DNA of 64,000 nt, taken from assembly GCF_013394305.1 (NCBI RefSeq), contig NZ_AP019810.1:1342501-1406500 (forward strand). The letters are read 5' to 3'. The notes beneath the pieces are model-generated. The model worked only from the letters and a program-made list of their open reading frames with translations, made no database searches and was not told the DNA's origin. The translations under genes were made by a program, and so were the position numbers. Shown one piece after another: positions 50,703 to 60,380 of this stretch; the first letter of the stretch is position 1, and each line of letters begins with the position of its first letter. The stretch is from Enterococcus mundtii (GTDB taxonomy: Bacteria > Bacillota > Bacilli > Lactobacillales > Enterococcaceae).

Positions 50703-53273
50703 TTACAATTCTGTCAGAACTTCTTCTGCTAGACTTGTTCCTTTTTCTTTCCCTTTGCCAATCAATAAGAAAAGCTGCCATGTGGCTAAAGTAAAACTAC
50801 TTCCTTTCATATATGCAAAATAACGGCCTTCCCAATGAGTAACATACCTTTGTTTTTCTTCGTAAGCTAATTGGAATGAGTAAAAGAAATTCCCGTAATT
50901 AAAGATGATCCTCATCACTTTTTCTTGTAAGAACGAGAAATCAGTTTCTCCGACATTTGCAAGTGGAGCCAGTCCCAGATTTGCTTCTGCATACCCATTT
51001 TTGCGATAGACATCCAATAGATTTGCAAGTAAGTAATCACCTAGACTATTCGGCTGGTTCGGCAGATACCGCAATAAATCATACCCCGCTTGGCGGTCAT
51101 TGATTGGTTGAGATGTAATAAACCCAACGATTTTCTGCTCTTTCCGAACAATACCAATACCACTCATCAAGAGATAATCTTTCTCAAAATAACCAACAGA
51201 GAAATGCTTCTCACGAGAACCATCCAACCATTTTTGAGAAACTTCTTGGATCGGTTCGAGCAACTCTTCAGGTAATTGGTCATACCAAGTAAAATGGTAG
51301 CCCTCATTCGTCAAACGTTGTAATTCGATCTGCTTTGTGCGCCAGTGTAGCGCATCTGAAGAAAGATCAGTAATTGCTGCTTCGCCAACTTTTGCAAAGT
51401 GAAAACCCGCTTCGTGAAGCATGACGACATAACTTTCGGATACTTTATAAAAAGCTAATTCATAGCCAAAACAATCGGCTTTTTTCAAAAACTCATGCGT
51501 AGCTGTACGTATCTTCGTTGGATCACCAATCGGATCACCAAGAACAAAACATTTATTCCCTTTGATTTGGTAACCAAACACTACTTTATCTTGACCATTT
51601 TCCTGATAATAAAAATAAGTATATCCAGGTAAGTGCAGATAATGACTAGTTGCCGTTCCACCATAGGCGGTCAAAAGGCGATTTAAACGCATTTGATCCA
51701 GAGGTTCACCAAACCCTGTCTCTGAAGCTAAATATTGGTACAATGCAACTAACGCAAGTAATGAGATCCCTAAACCAATCAGTCCTGAAAACCAAACATC
51801 CTCAGATGGAAAGAGAATAAAGCGATTCGCAGTTAAATCACCTACCCAAAAACTTCCACGGTGATAGCCTGCGATTGCATAAACAATAAATAAAAAGCCA
51901 AACAAACACGCATCAAATATGATTGCTCCCCAAGAATAGACGAACTTTTCACGATAAAACTCTTTTCGGGATAACCACACCGCTAATAAAATCAAAAGGT
52001 ATACAACAATCAATTCCCATGATAAGGTTCGCATCACAGTGTTGATGATGCCAAAAGCGAGTAAAGCAATCGTAGGAATAAATGCTTTTTTGACTTTCAT
52101 CGCTAAAGCTCTAGCTAGTCCTAACAATAAGAACCCAACCAGCAGATTCAATGACTGATCTAAAAAATCAAACGAAAAGGGTAAGAGTATTTGAAACAAC
52201 CGACTGACAGTCGAAAGATTCGTGATCGTTGAAAGTAAGACCATCATGATTCCCGCAAAATAAACGGCACACACTAACACCAAATGAGCAATTTTTTGAA
52301 AAAATAGTCGGGGAATATTATCTAAAAACCGATTGATTTTGACACCTGTGTGTGTCAAAAATAAAACGATCCCTGAAAGAAATGGTAGAACATAATAGAA
52401 CAAACGATAATAAAGTAACCAAACAAGTGCAACATCTTGCCGCACGCCAAGTTGACTCATTCCTAAGATCATCAGCACATCAAATGTTCCTACACCACCT
52501 GGCACCATCGTCAACATCCCAATCAATGTGGCAATGATAAACATAGGGTACAAGGACCATACAGAAATATCTACAGCCATCAAGCGCCCAATCAACAAGA
52601 AAACCACTAAGGCACCGGTCCATTGTCCAAAGGAAGCCAGCAACAAGCCCAGTAAGCCTTTAGGATAAAATTCTACAAATAGCGTTTTACGTTTCAAATA
52701 GGCAAACAAAAAGATAAGCGGTGCCAAAAAGCTACCACCAAATAACCAAATCCAATAACTGCGAAATACACTATCTGTTTGAAGAAAGAAGACATTGATG
52801 AATGTCACTAATGACCAAATAGAAAGACCCGTCAATAGAAACAAAGCAACCTTAGAGACTGTTGCCAACACCATTTTCCGATTCGTGTGCTTGCCATAAA
52901 AACTGGCGCGCAAGCTTGCTCCGACAATCCCTCCGAATCCTGCCAAGTTATTGATCGTATTCGTGATCCATGCAGATAACAAAAAGTCTTTACGACTCAT
53001 TTTGGGCTTGCCTTGTTTTTCCAATACTCGAATCGTTACCCAATCATAAAGTAACATCGGCATCACACCAATCAAACCTGCTAATATCATCCATGCTAAC
53101 GTGACATGACTTTGTTGTTCCATCGTGTGCCAGACATCTTGCCAACTCATCCCATGGGCAATGTTTGCGACTTGATTCGCCACAAAAACAAGGATCGATC
53201 CAAAGAAAATCAGCTTCAAAATCAACTGATGTGCTTTCACCCACTGGATCATTATCTGTAATTTATTTTTCAC
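50703..53273 (-). CDS. mprF: Lysylphosphatidylglycerol synthase/flippase MprF
   Basis: Adds lysine from Lys-tRNA to phosphatidylglycerol and flips it outward, reducing binding of cationic peptides and daptomycin. The N-terminal half (about residues 1-500) is a multi-helix membrane flippase. The C-terminal half is a cytosolic GNAT-like synthase domain (from about 525), with GYQIKGNKCFVLGDPIGD and NLGLAPLANVG. The GTG at 53273 is 6 nt after AAGG and is preferred over the GTG at 53279; about 856 residues. It is transcribed alone. Confidence 0.95.
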   Translation of the reverse strand: MKNKLQIMIQWVKAHQLILKLIFFGSILVFVANQVANIAHGMSWQDVWHTMEQQSHVTLAWMILAGLIGVMPMLLYDWVTIRVLEKQGKPKMSRKDFLLSAWITNTINNLAGFGGIVGASLRASFYGKHTNRKMVLATVSKVALFLLTGLSIWSLVTFINVFFLQTDSVFRSYWIWLFGGSFLAPLIFLFAYLKRKTLFVEFYPKGLLGLLLASFGQWTGALVVFLLIGRLMAVDISVWSLYPMFIIATLIGMLTMVPGGVGTFDVLMILGMSQLGVRQDVALVWLLYYRLFYYVLPFLSGIVLFLTHTGVKINRFLDNIPRLFFQKIAHLVLVCAVYFAGIMMVLLSTITNLSTVSRLFQILLPFSFDFLDQSLNLLVGFLLLGLARALAMKVKKAFIPTIALLAFGIINTVMRTLSWELIVVYLLILLAVWLSRKEFYREKFVYSWGAIIFDACLFGFLFIVYAIAGYHRGSFWVGDLTANRFILFPSEDVWFSGLIGLGISLLALVALYQYLASETGFGEPLDQMRLNRLLTAYGGTATSHYLHLPGYTYFYYQENGQDKVVFGYQIKGNKCFVLGDPIGDPTKIRTATHEFLKKADCFGYELAFYKVSESYVVMLHEAGFHFAKVGEAAITDLSSDALHWRTKQIELQRLTNEGYHFTWYDQLPEELLEPIQEVSQKWLDGSREKHFSVGYFEKDYLLMSGIGIVRKEQKIVGFITSQPINDRQAGYDLLRYLPNQPNSLGDYLLANLLDVYRKNGYAEANLGLAPLANVGETDFSFLQEKVMRIIFNYGNFFYSFQLAYEEKQRYVTHWEGRYFAYMKGSSFTLATWQLFLLIGKGKEKGTSLAEEVLTEL

Positions 53274-53364
53274 CGGCACCCTTCCTCACCTGTAGACTTT
53301 CTAAACATATACACTCATGTTATCTTATTTACATTGATTTTTCCACTTTGGGCATTAGGTTGTG

Positions 53365-53462
53365 AAAAAGCCGTTAAGCTCCAAGTAGTAAGACAGAACG
53401 TGGGAAAATAGCTCCTCATATTTTTTCACGTTTTGACTTACTATTGAAAGAGCTGGCTTTTT
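53365..53462. repeat. Long imperfect inverted repeat upstream of proC
   Basis: About 98 bp fold into one long hairpin: AAAAAGCC, AGCTC, AGTAGTAAG and AACGTG on the left pair in order with CACGTT, CTTACTA, GAGCT and GGCTTTTT on the right. It has short bulges and a loop of about 20 nt. The outer T run could end transcription on the plus strand, but there is no gene to end there. It is unlike repeat copies A-D and may be a MITE remnant or a structured RNA. Confidence 0.65.
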
Positions 53463-53571
53463 AATCGCTTTTATTCCCCCAGAAAAATCCGCCATTCACT
53501 AGCTTCACACTCACTGTCCTCCCCTTATTTATACTCTCCTTGACTTCTTCAAAATCAGTTTGTCTCTCGAC

Positions 53572-53600
53572 TTGCAGGTTATGAGAAAAAAAGCTATGCT
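53572..53600 (+). promoter_or_regulatory. Promoter of proC
   Basis: The -35 TTGCAG (53572-53577) and -10 TATGCT (53595-53600) have a 17-nt spacer; the start codon follows 22 nt later. Confidence 0.6.
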
Positions 53601-53622
53601 AAAAACCAAAGGAGAGGATTAC

Positions 53623-54417
53623 ATGAAAATCGGATTTATCGGTACAGGAAATATGGCACAAGCAATTATTCATGGTATCTTAGCAAATAATCTAGTGGCT
53701 AAAGAAGATATTTTTGTTTCAAGCGGTCATTATGAAAATGCCCAACGCTTTGCTGGTAAAGTTGGGGTCAATGCTTGCCAAACCAATCAAGAGATTGCTG
53801 AAAAAGCAGAAATCGTTGTTTTGGCAGTGAAACCAAAAATCATCGAACAGGTGTTAAATGAATTACGCGACCATCGTAAACAACAGTTGTTTATCTCAAT
53901 TGCTTCAGGAAAATCGCTTGCAACACTAGAACAAGCACTGGATCCAGAAGCTGCTATCATTCGTGTGATGCCCAATGTCAACGTGAGTGTTGGCGCGGGT
54001 GTTTCTGCAATCTGCAAAAACCAAGCAGCAACAAATGAACAGTTGACACAAGCGACACAAATCTTTGAAGCGATTGGTAGTGTCTACCCTTTAGCAGAAG
54101 ATGATTTCAGTACATTTATCGGATTGGCTGGAAGCTCACCTGCTTTTATTTATATGTTGATCGATGCAATGGGACGTGCAGGTGTTTTACATGGACTACC
54201 TAAAAAAACAGCAACAGAAATTGCCGCTAAAGCGATTTTAGGTTCCTGCCAAAAGTTCCTAGCAAGCGATGAAAATCCTTGGGAATTAGTTGATCAAGTA
54301 TCTTCTCCAGGCGGAACGACAGTTGCCGGTGTCGTCGCATTAGAAGAAGCTGGGTTTATCCCTGCAATCATCACAGGGATCACGAAAACAATCGAAAAAG
54401 ATAAAGAAATGTTGTAA
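53623..54417 (+). CDS. proC: Pyrroline-5-carboxylate reductase
   Basis: Last enzyme of proline synthesis, NAD(P)H-dependent. The Rossmann motif FIGTGNMAQAI (residues 5-15) and the C-terminal P5CR signature region (LVDQVSSPGGTTVAGV, about 219-234) are present. The start is the ATG at 53623 (MKIGFIGTG) after AAAGGAG, giving 264 residues; a frame 21 codons longer runs through the promoter. It is monocistronic with its own terminator. Confidence 0.97.
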   Translation: MKIGFIGTGNMAQAIIHGILANNLVAKEDIFVSSGHYENAQRFAGKVGVNACQTNQEIAEKAEIVVLAVKPKIIEQVLNELRDHRKQQLFISIASGKSLATLEQALDPEAAIIRVMPNVNVSVGAGVSAICKNQAATNEQLTQATQIFEAIGSVYPLAEDDFSTFIGLAGSSPAFIYMLIDAMGRAGVLHGLPKKTATEIAAKAILGSCQKFLASDENPWELVDQVSSPGGTTVAGVVALEEAGFIPAIITGITKTIEKDKEML

Positions 54418-54475
54418 ACGAAGAAGCGATGCAAGGATAGACTGAAAAAAATAAAATTTAATATTGTTAAAACAA

Positions 54476-54535
54476 AACAAGCCGAAGAATCCTAAAACGC
54501 CTGTGCCTACTTCTGGATTCTTCGGCTTGTTTATA
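54476..54535. terminator. Terminator after proC, shared with the accessory cassette
   Basis: A perfect 17-bp stem AACAAGCCGAAGAATCC / GGATTCTTCGGCTTGTT has a 22-nt loop. U-rich sequence follows on the plus strand, and on the minus strand TTTTAAC follows. It can stop proC and the convergent cassette. Confidence 0.85.
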
Positions 54536-54549
54536 TTGAACAATTGCTA

Positions 54550-54903
54550 TTATTTCTTGTTTCGCTGTGTAAACAAAATTACCCCATATAAAATTAGTAT
54601 TCCTACAAGTATTAATATAGCGTACAAAAAACGTGTAATCTCAAATTTTTCAACCCCAAATGAGCTTACTATTTTAGGTGGTAAGTAAAAACACAAGAAG
54701 AGAAGAACCACATATTGGATTTTTCTTATCCTAGTTTCATTCTTAAACGGTTTAACGGATAAAAATGGAACGCCAAAAACATAGCCTAAACCACTGGTTG
54801 ATATTAGTATGGATTTATTTCCTTTCAATAAAAACTCAACCAAGCCGATAAAGACTAATACAAGTAAAAATATAACTAGTAATTTAACGATGTATTTCTT
54901 CAT
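54550..54903 (-). CDS. Small membrane protein, candidate immunity protein
   Basis: I do not recognise a family. The 117-residue basic protein has three to four hydrophobic helices (about residues 4-25, 30-48, 62-80 and 90-112) and a charged TQRNKK end. The start is the ATG at 54903, 8 nt after the stop of the secreted-protein gene upstream, so the two form one transcript. Size, topology and pairing resemble bacteriocin immunity proteins; this is inference. AT content is higher than in neighbouring genes, suggesting transfer. Confidence 0.65.
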   Translation of the reverse strand: MKKYIVKLLVIFLLVLVFIGLVEFLLKGNKSILISTSGLGYVFGVPFLSVKPFKNETRIRKIQYVVLLFLCFYLPPKIVSSFGVEKFEITRFLYAILILVGILILYGVILFTQRNKK

Positions 54904-54911
54904 AAGGTTAG

Positions 54912-55652
54912 TCACATCGTTCGATGCTGCGTTCCATGATATACCGTCCATGAGTCATTCCATACTTCTCGAACATATAATCCAATCCAACCATTACCAC
55001 TAGTGTCTAAAGCCGATGCAATGGCTGCTCCACTAGATAGACCATATGCCCCCATATACTCAAGTAAAAATTCTGCTGCAATTGTTGCAATACCAAATAC
55101 ACCAGCTGTAAAAGTAATTAAAGACGCAATCCCTATATTTACTAGCGACCCAAATATATTTTTCCCTACAGCTAAATTCGTATAATTCCATGAGGTATAT
55201 TTCAGCCTTAGTAGATTATTTGAGAGATCATCTAACCCATTTTTTTCACTATTTTCGACTATCAATGGGTATTTTTCAGTTATTTGTCTATATTCACCAT
55301 CATTATTTTTTTCTTTTTTCTCGACAATCACTTCACTACCTGTTCTTGTTACAGCCATTGTTTCTAATGTTTGTAAATTAGTAACCTCTGCGGCCAATAC
55401 ATTATTGTTTCTATCTAGCAACTGAATAATATGCTCATTGTTTTCATCGAATTGATTAATCTTAGCAGTATTCTTATAAGTGATAACCGCATCATTAAAT
55501 AAATCCGTTTGATAAGATTTAGCCTCTGTCGTTGTTTTTTCTTGATACTCCGAGGCAAATACTGACTCATTAACTCCTAAAACCGAAAATACTATAACAC
55601 TAGCTAACGTACTGATTGTGACAGATAAGGTAATGATTTTAGATTTAATCAT
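54912..55652 (-). CDS. Secreted protein with hydrophobic Gly/Ala-rich C-terminus (bacteriocin-like candidate)
   Basis: The 246-residue product has an N-terminal signal peptide (hydrophobic core about residues 7-27, likely cut after VFA near residue 33) and a polar middle domain (about 34-160). A Gly/Ala/Ile-rich hydrophobic stretch follows (about 165-215, including SLITFTAGVFGIATIAAEF). It ends with an aromatic tail (WIGLYVREVWNDSWTVYHGT). That plan fits a membrane-active secreted bacteriocin or toxin, and the downstream small membrane gene would be its immunity. No named family is claimed. The ATG follows GGAGGAG. The gene is AT-rich with rare-codon use unlike its neighbours. Confidence 0.7.
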   Translation of the reverse strand: MIKSKIITLSVTISTLASVIVFSVLGVNESVFASEYQEKTTTEAKSYQTDLFNDAVITYKNTAKINQFDENNEHIIQLLDRNNNVLAAEVTNLQTLETMAVTRTGSEVIVEKKEKNNDGEYRQITEKYPLIVENSEKNGLDDLSNNLLRLKYTSWNYTNLAVGKNIFGSLVNIGIASLITFTAGVFGIATIAAEFLLEYMGAYGLSSGAAIASALDTSGNGWIGLYVREVWNDSWTVYHGTQHRTM

Positions 55653-55885
55653 TTATACTCCTCCAACAATATTTTGTGAGAAATCTCTCTAAATATTAAA
55701 CCACATATTTAAAGCCCTGCATTAAATAATTTATGTTTTTTTATTATTGACACAATAAACGCAATAACATACTGATAAAAAAAAACACTAAATCACTTGC
55801 TTACACCAGAAAAACAACTATAAAATAGTTATTTTAAAATTAAATAATAACAATAATATATAAAAATCCTTGTAAATTCACTTTT
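55653..55885. other. AT-rich region upstream of the secreted-protein gene
   Basis: No gene is seen. A weak promoter-like pair for the minus strand (TTGTGT 55755-55750, TAAATT 55733-55728, 16-nt spacer) and a palindrome AACTATAAAATAGTT (55816-55830) lie here. Either could control the cassette, but neither is strong. Confidence 0.35.
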
Positions 55886-55995
55886 TTCTGTTACCTTAGA
55901 ACTGAATAAACGCCGAGAACATCCGTAACCTCTTCGAGAATAAGACTGCACATTTTTATGCTTACTGTCTTAGTAATCGAAGAGGTTGTTCTTCA
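55886..55995. repeat. Dispersed hairpin repeat, copy D
   Basis: The core ACTGAATAAACGCCGAGAAC, then ATCCGTAACCTCTTCGAGAATAAG-type sequence matches copies A-C. Here the main stem is different: AACCTCTTCGA (55927-55937) pairs with TCGAAGAGGTT (55977-55987), with AGAC / GTCT inside. It lies about 80 nt past the end of the decayed gene. Confidence 0.75.
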
Positions 55996-56077
55996 TATTT
56001 TAGCTGATACTTACAGTAGTAAAATTATACTTTATCTCTATGCTATTTTTTTTGGCTAGTGTCCTTTACTGTTCGTT

Positions 56078-57327
56078 TTACAGACTAACCTGTTTTCCCT
56101 TCACGATAGACTGCTGGTAAGTGATTGTCGCGTTGATCTCTTTACTAACCTTTTTGCCATGTCTTATGATCTTTGCAGAATCTACCGCTCCATCTCTTGT
56201 TTGAGCAGGTACTTCTGTCGACATTTTGGTACTGCTTGTTTCTTTTCTAAACGTTTAGCTTGTTCAATCACTAAAAAAACACCTGTTTGCATCGTCGTTG
56301 CACCACTAAACAGCTTACTATCTCCTAATCCTTCTTCTTTTGTCTCTCTTTTGACGCGGGGGTTATCGTGGAACTCATTTTTATCCTCACCCCCTCTCAT
56401 GATCCTTGCAAAATTCGCTACTTCATCTCTTATTTGAGTAGATCTTGTCGGCGTCATTTCAGACAATTCTTGCTTTTTTTCTAAATCTTTGGTTTGTTCT
56501 AAAACAAAGAAATTAACTGTTTGCATCATTGCTAACACAGTGAATAGCTTGCCATCTCCCATTTCCTCTGCCTTTGTTTTTCTTTTGACACACGGTTGGT
56601 TATAGAACCTATTTTGATTGGCAAAATCTCTTATAATCGTTGCAAGCAATTGAGCATCCGTCAATTTGAACTTAGTAAATAATAAAGGGTCTGTTTGAAA
56701 TGCTTTGATGACAGTTTTTTTAGATGACTGAGGGGCATTTTGCTTTTTTGCTACCGCTGTAACAAATTGATCAAAATTAGGAGGTTCAAAATACTCTGCG
56801 TAGCGTGCAAGAAAATCATCTTTCACATTTTGTCCACTCAGCAAAAATCCAGTAGACGTTAGCCCATATTTAACAATATCATATGTTCCTGAAACAATAT
56901 GTGTGGTTTCATGTGTGATCGTTCTCTCTGGAGGTACTGCCATTTGGATTCCTTGTAAAATTTCTGGTCTTTTATGGAAAGCATCCGCTACAATAACGAT
57001 GCGACACTCAGCATCTTCTTTCAATACAAAGGCATAGGCTTTCGGATCATCATTACTAATGGAATAATAGGCATGTGTCTTCTCATCTAGCACAAAATCA
57101 GTCGAAACGACCCAAATATTTTCAAATCCCCAGTCTGCTGTTCGACGCAAACATTGTTCGCCTTTTGTTGCGATCGAAAGGAGTCGCTCGATTGATTCCT
57201 TTAAAATCTTCTCTTATTGAAAAGAAGGTGGTATATCAAGGAATTTTCTTAAGTATTGACCTTCGACTGTTTCTGCGATTTTATCTACTTTTAATAATTC
57301 TAAACACACATCTTTGACTAAAGTCAA
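56078..57327 (-). pseudogene. Decayed gene with HETTH metallopeptidase-like motif
   Basis: The intact middle is 322 codons (57150-56182). The frame continues upstream to 57327 except for one TAA (57216-57214), and no start codon or ribosome-binding site is seen, so the 5' end is missing. HETTH (residues 80-84 of the middle part), followed by Asp91, suggests a zincin. A unit of about 78 residues is tandemly repeated (182-259 and 260 onward). The second unit breaks at an A-run (56227-56224); shifting one base restores similarity (RDGAVDSAKIIRHGKK) and continues to 56078. The original may have been a large secreted toxin or peptidase; its family is not identified. Confidence 0.75.
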
Positions 57328-57328
57328 T

Positions 57329-57370
57329 AAAAAAAATGACCCAACAGACTAATCTAATCTGTTGGGTCAT
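57329..57370 (-). terminator. Terminator after rny
   Basis: Minus strand ATGACCCAACAGA pairs with TCTGTTGGGTCAT perfectly and is followed by TTTTTTTT. The decayed gene begins directly beyond this T run, so the junction of the accessory region is here. Confidence 0.93.
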
Positions 57371-57389
57371 CCTATATTTTAACTATTTT

Positions 57390-58946
57390 TTATTTCGCAT
57401 AATCGGTTGCACGAGTCTCTCGGATCACGATTACTTTGATGTGTCCTGGGTAATCCAGATCATCTTCGATGCGTTTACGGATATCGCGTACTAAGCGTAC
57501 CGCGTCTAAATCAGAGATTTCTTCTGGTTTGACCATGACGCGTACTTCACGTCCGGCTTGGACAGCAAAACTTGATTCAACACCGGCAAAGCTGTTTGAG
57601 ATCGTTTCTAGGCTTCTCAAACGACGGATATAGTTTTCCAATGATTCGCTTCTTGCACCTGGGCGAGCTGCTGATAATGCGTCTGCAGCGGCAACTAGGA
57701 CGGAAATAACAGAAGTCGCTTCGACATCGCCATGGTGAGAGGCGATCGCATTGATCACAACTGGATTCTCTTTGTATTTCGCTGCTAGTTCTGCACCGAT
57801 CTCAACATGTGAGCCTTCAATTTCATGGTCTAATGCTTTCCCGATATCATGCAGCAATCCCGCACGTTTCGCCAATTGGATATCTTCGCCTAACTCCGCT
57901 GCTAAGATTCCTGATAATTTCGCTACTTCGACCGAGTGTTTCAACACGTTTTGGCCATAACTTGTTCGGAAATGTAGACGACCCATGATCTTGATCAAAT
58001 CTGGATGAAGCGTATGTGCGCCGACTTCAAAGGCTGCTTCTTCTCCATATTCTCGAATCCGTTCGTCCATTTCTTTGCGTGATTTTTCAACCATTTCTTC
58101 AATACGCGCTGGATGGATCCGTCCATCTTGAATCAGTTTTTCTAATGTCATTCGTGCGATTTCTCGACGAATTGGATCAAATCCTGAAAGAACGACTGCT
58201 TCTGGTGTATCATCAATGATCAAATCGATCCCTGTAAGGGTCTCAAGGGTCCGAATGTTTCGTCCTTCACGTCCGATGATACGACCTTTCATTTCGTCAT
58301 TTGGCAATGTCACGACAGACACTGTCGTTTCAGAAACTTGATCTGCTGCACAACGTTGGATAGCCAATGAGAGCAAGTTCTTCGCTTTGCGATCTGCTTC
58401 TTCTTTTGCACGTTGTTCTGATTCTTTTACCATCAAGGTCAGTTCATGATTCAACTCTTCTTCGGTTGATTTCATGATTACTTCTCTTGCATCTTCTTTC
58501 GATAAACCAGCAATTTTTTCTAATTCTTTTTGTTGATCTTCAATCAATCTTTCAACGTCTTTTTCTCGCTCTTCAATTAATTGCTGTTTTGAACTAAGTG
58601 CCTCTTCTTTACTTTCAAGTGAGTTTTCTCGTTTTTCTAACGAGTCATCTTTACGATCTAACGTTTGTTCGCGTTGGATCAATCGATTTTCTTGAGATTT
58701 TAGCTCTAATTTACTTTCTCTCAGCTCACTTTCAACTTCAGAACGATATTTCTGATTTTCTTCCTTAGCTTCCAACAATGCTTCTTTTTTTAGAGTTTCT
58801 GCTTCTTTTTTTGCACCTTCAAGAATACTTGCAGCTGATGTTTTTGCACCAGCAATTTCTTTCTCATGACGTGACTTCGCAACCATAAACCCTAAACCAA
58901 GACCGACAATTAAACCGATGATAGCGAGGAGAATGTTGAGTCCCAT
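57390..58946 (-). CDS. rny: Ribonuclease Y
   Basis: Membrane-bound endoribonuclease that initiates mRNA decay. An N-terminal transmembrane helix (residues 3-22) precedes a long coiled coil (about 25-200), a KH domain ([15 protein letters not shown]) and an HD phosphohydrolase domain ([12 protein letters not shown]). The start is the ATG at 58946 ([11 protein letters not shown]), 7 nt after GGAGGTG, giving 518 residues, the usual length. The frame to 58991 is an extension. Confidence 0.97.
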   Translation of the reverse strand: MGLNILLAIIGLIVGLGLGFMVAKSRHEKEIAGAKTSAASILEGAKKEAETLKKEALLEAKEENQKYRSEVESELRESKLELKSQENRLIQREQTLDRKDDSLEKRENSLESKEEALSSKQQLIEEREKDVERLIEDQQKELEKIAGLSKEDAREVIMKSTEEELNHELTLMVKESEQRAKEEADRKAKNLLSLAIQRCAADQVSETTVSVVTLPNDEMKGRIIGREGRNIRTLETLTGIDLIIDDTPEAVVLSGFDPIRREIARMTLEKLIQDGRIHPARIEEMVEKSRKEMDERIREYGEEAAFEVGAHTLHPDLIKIMGRLHFRTSYGQNVLKHSVEVAKLSGILAAELGEDIQLAKRAGLLHDIGKALDHEIEGSHVEIGAELAAKYKENPVVINAIASHHGDVEATSVISVLVAAADALSAARPGARSESLENYIRRLRSLETISNSFAGVESSFAVQAGREVRVMVKPEEISDLDAVRLVRDIRKRIEDDLDYPGHIKVIVIRETRATDYAK

Positions 58947-59183
58947 TAAATCCACCTCCATACTATCTTTTCCATTTTTATCATCTACCAATTTCTATGA
59001 TAAATTATTCTAAACTATAAATATGCTGTTGCATATGTGCATAAAAACCTGCACAAGTTTATTCTAATGTTTGTTTCCAGTAGTGTCAACTTTAAATACG
59101 AAAAGAAACGGCTTCCTCGTTTTTCAAAAAAGGGAGGTTTTGAGCGAGTGATGACTTATTTTTTTGTGCTTATTCTAGAGAAA

Positions 59184-59220
59184 AATAAAAAAACATCCGG
59201 TAGTTATTAGACTACCGGAT
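59184..59220 (-). terminator. Terminator after recA
   Basis: A perfect 10-bp stem ATCCGGTAGT / ACTACCGGAT with a 6-nt loop is followed on the minus strand by GTTTTTTTATTTTTC. Confidence 0.93.
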
Positions 59221-59234
59221 ATCCGCTTATTTCT

Positions 59235-60275
59235 TTATTCATCTAGTGGTAATTCTTCTTGTGCTTCTTCTGGTGCATCAACTGGTTCACCGATGCCATA
59301 AGCTGCACGCACTAATGTAGATACTTCAGCCATCATCTCTGGATGATTTGACATATAGATTTTCGCGTTTTCACGACCTTGACCAATGCGATCTTCTTTG
59401 TAAGAATACCATGCACCACTCTTGTCAACGATATCTTTTTCAACTGCCATATCCAATAGCTCGCCTTCTTGAGAGATACCTAAGCCATACATGACATCGA
59501 CTTCAGCGATTTTGAATGGTGGCGCTACTTTATTTTTTACGACTTTGATCTTTGTACGGTTACCGACAATGTCCGTTCCTTGTTTCAATTGTTCAGCACG
59601 ACGTACTTCCAAACGGATCGTTGCATAGAACTTCAGCGCACGTCCTCCTGGTGTGATTTCTGGATTACCGAACATCACGCCAACTTTTTCACGAATTTGG
59701 TTGATGAAAATCGCGATCGTTTTTGTTTTGTTGATCGATCCTGACAGTTTACGTAAGGCTTGAGACATCAAACGAGCTTGTAACCCTACGTGTGAGTCAC
59801 CCATCTCACCGTCGATCTCTGCACGTGGTACTAAAGCTGCTACTGAGTCGATAACGACAATATCTACTGCACCACTTGATACTAAAGCATCAGCGATTTC
59901 TAATCCTTGTTCTCCTGTATCCGGTTGAGAAAGGAGTAATTCATCGATATTTACCCCTAATTTTTGGGCATATTGTGGATCTAAGGCATGTTCCGCATCA
60001 ATAAAGGCGGCAGTCCCACCATTTTTTTGGACTTCTGCGATTGCATGAAGTGCAACCGTTGTTTTACCTGAACTTTCTGGACCGTAGACTTCAATGATCC
60101 GTCCACGAGGATAGCCACCTATCCCTAAAGCAACATCTAGTGCAAGAGAACCACTTGGAATTGTCGAGATTTGTTGGTCGATTTTTTCGCCCAGTTTCAT
60201 GATCGAACCTTTCCCATAGTTCTTTTCAATTTTTTTCAATGCAGCATCTAAGGCTGCTTTACGATCATCTGCCAA
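59235..60275 (-). CDS. recA: Recombinase RecA
   Basis: Strand-exchange protein that also triggers LexA cleavage in the SOS response. Walker [14 protein letters not shown] (about residues 65-77), [15 protein letters not shown] and the [17 protein letters not shown] segment are conserved, as is an acidic C-terminus ([13 protein letters not shown]). The 346-residue length is normal. The start is TTG, 8 nt after AAGGAGG. A promoter and a LexA-type box lie in the cinA-recA gap. Confidence 0.98.
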   Translation of the reverse strand: MADDRKAALDAALKKIEKNYGKGSIMKLGEKIDQQISTIPSGSLALDVALGIGGYPRGRIIEVYGPESSGKTTVALHAIAEVQKNGGTAAFIDAEHALDPQYAQKLGVNIDELLLSQPDTGEQGLEIADALVSSGAVDIVVIDSVAALVPRAEIDGEMGDSHVGLQARLMSQALRKLSGSINKTKTIAIFINQIREKVGVMFGNPEITPGGRALKFYATIRLEVRRAEQLKQGTDIVGNRTKIKVVKNKVAPPFKIAEVDVMYGLGISQEGELLDMAVEKDIVDKSGAWYSYKEDRIGQGRENAKIYMSNHPEMMAEVSTLVRAAYGIGEPVDAPEEAQEELPLDE

Positions 60276-60326
60276 TACGATAATCCTCCTTATTTTTACG
60301 ACTCAAAGTAACATTTCATTACGTTT

Positions 60327-60355
60327 ATAATATCTTTTTTATTTATAAAAAGCAA
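60327..60355 (-). promoter_or_regulatory. Promoter of recA
   Basis: The -35 TTGCTT (60355-60350) and -10 TATTAT (60332-60327) have a 17-nt spacer, 52 nt before the start codon. Confidence 0.65.
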
Positions 60356-60363
60356 GCGAAAAC

Positions 60364-60377
60364 CGAACAAATATTCG
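60364..60377. promoter_or_regulatory. LexA (DinR) box of recA
   Basis: CGAATATTTGTTCG (minus strand) matches the Gram-positive SOS box CGAACRNRYGTTCG at 12 of 14 positions. It lies 9 nt upstream of the recA -35 and only 4 nt past the cinA stop. Confidence 0.65.
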
Positions 60378-60380
60378 CAT

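Noticed and set aside
55816-55830. Palindrome AACTATAAAATAGTT as a cassette operator
   Set aside because: The region is very AT-rich so such palindromes occur by chance, and it is about 165 nt from the gene start.
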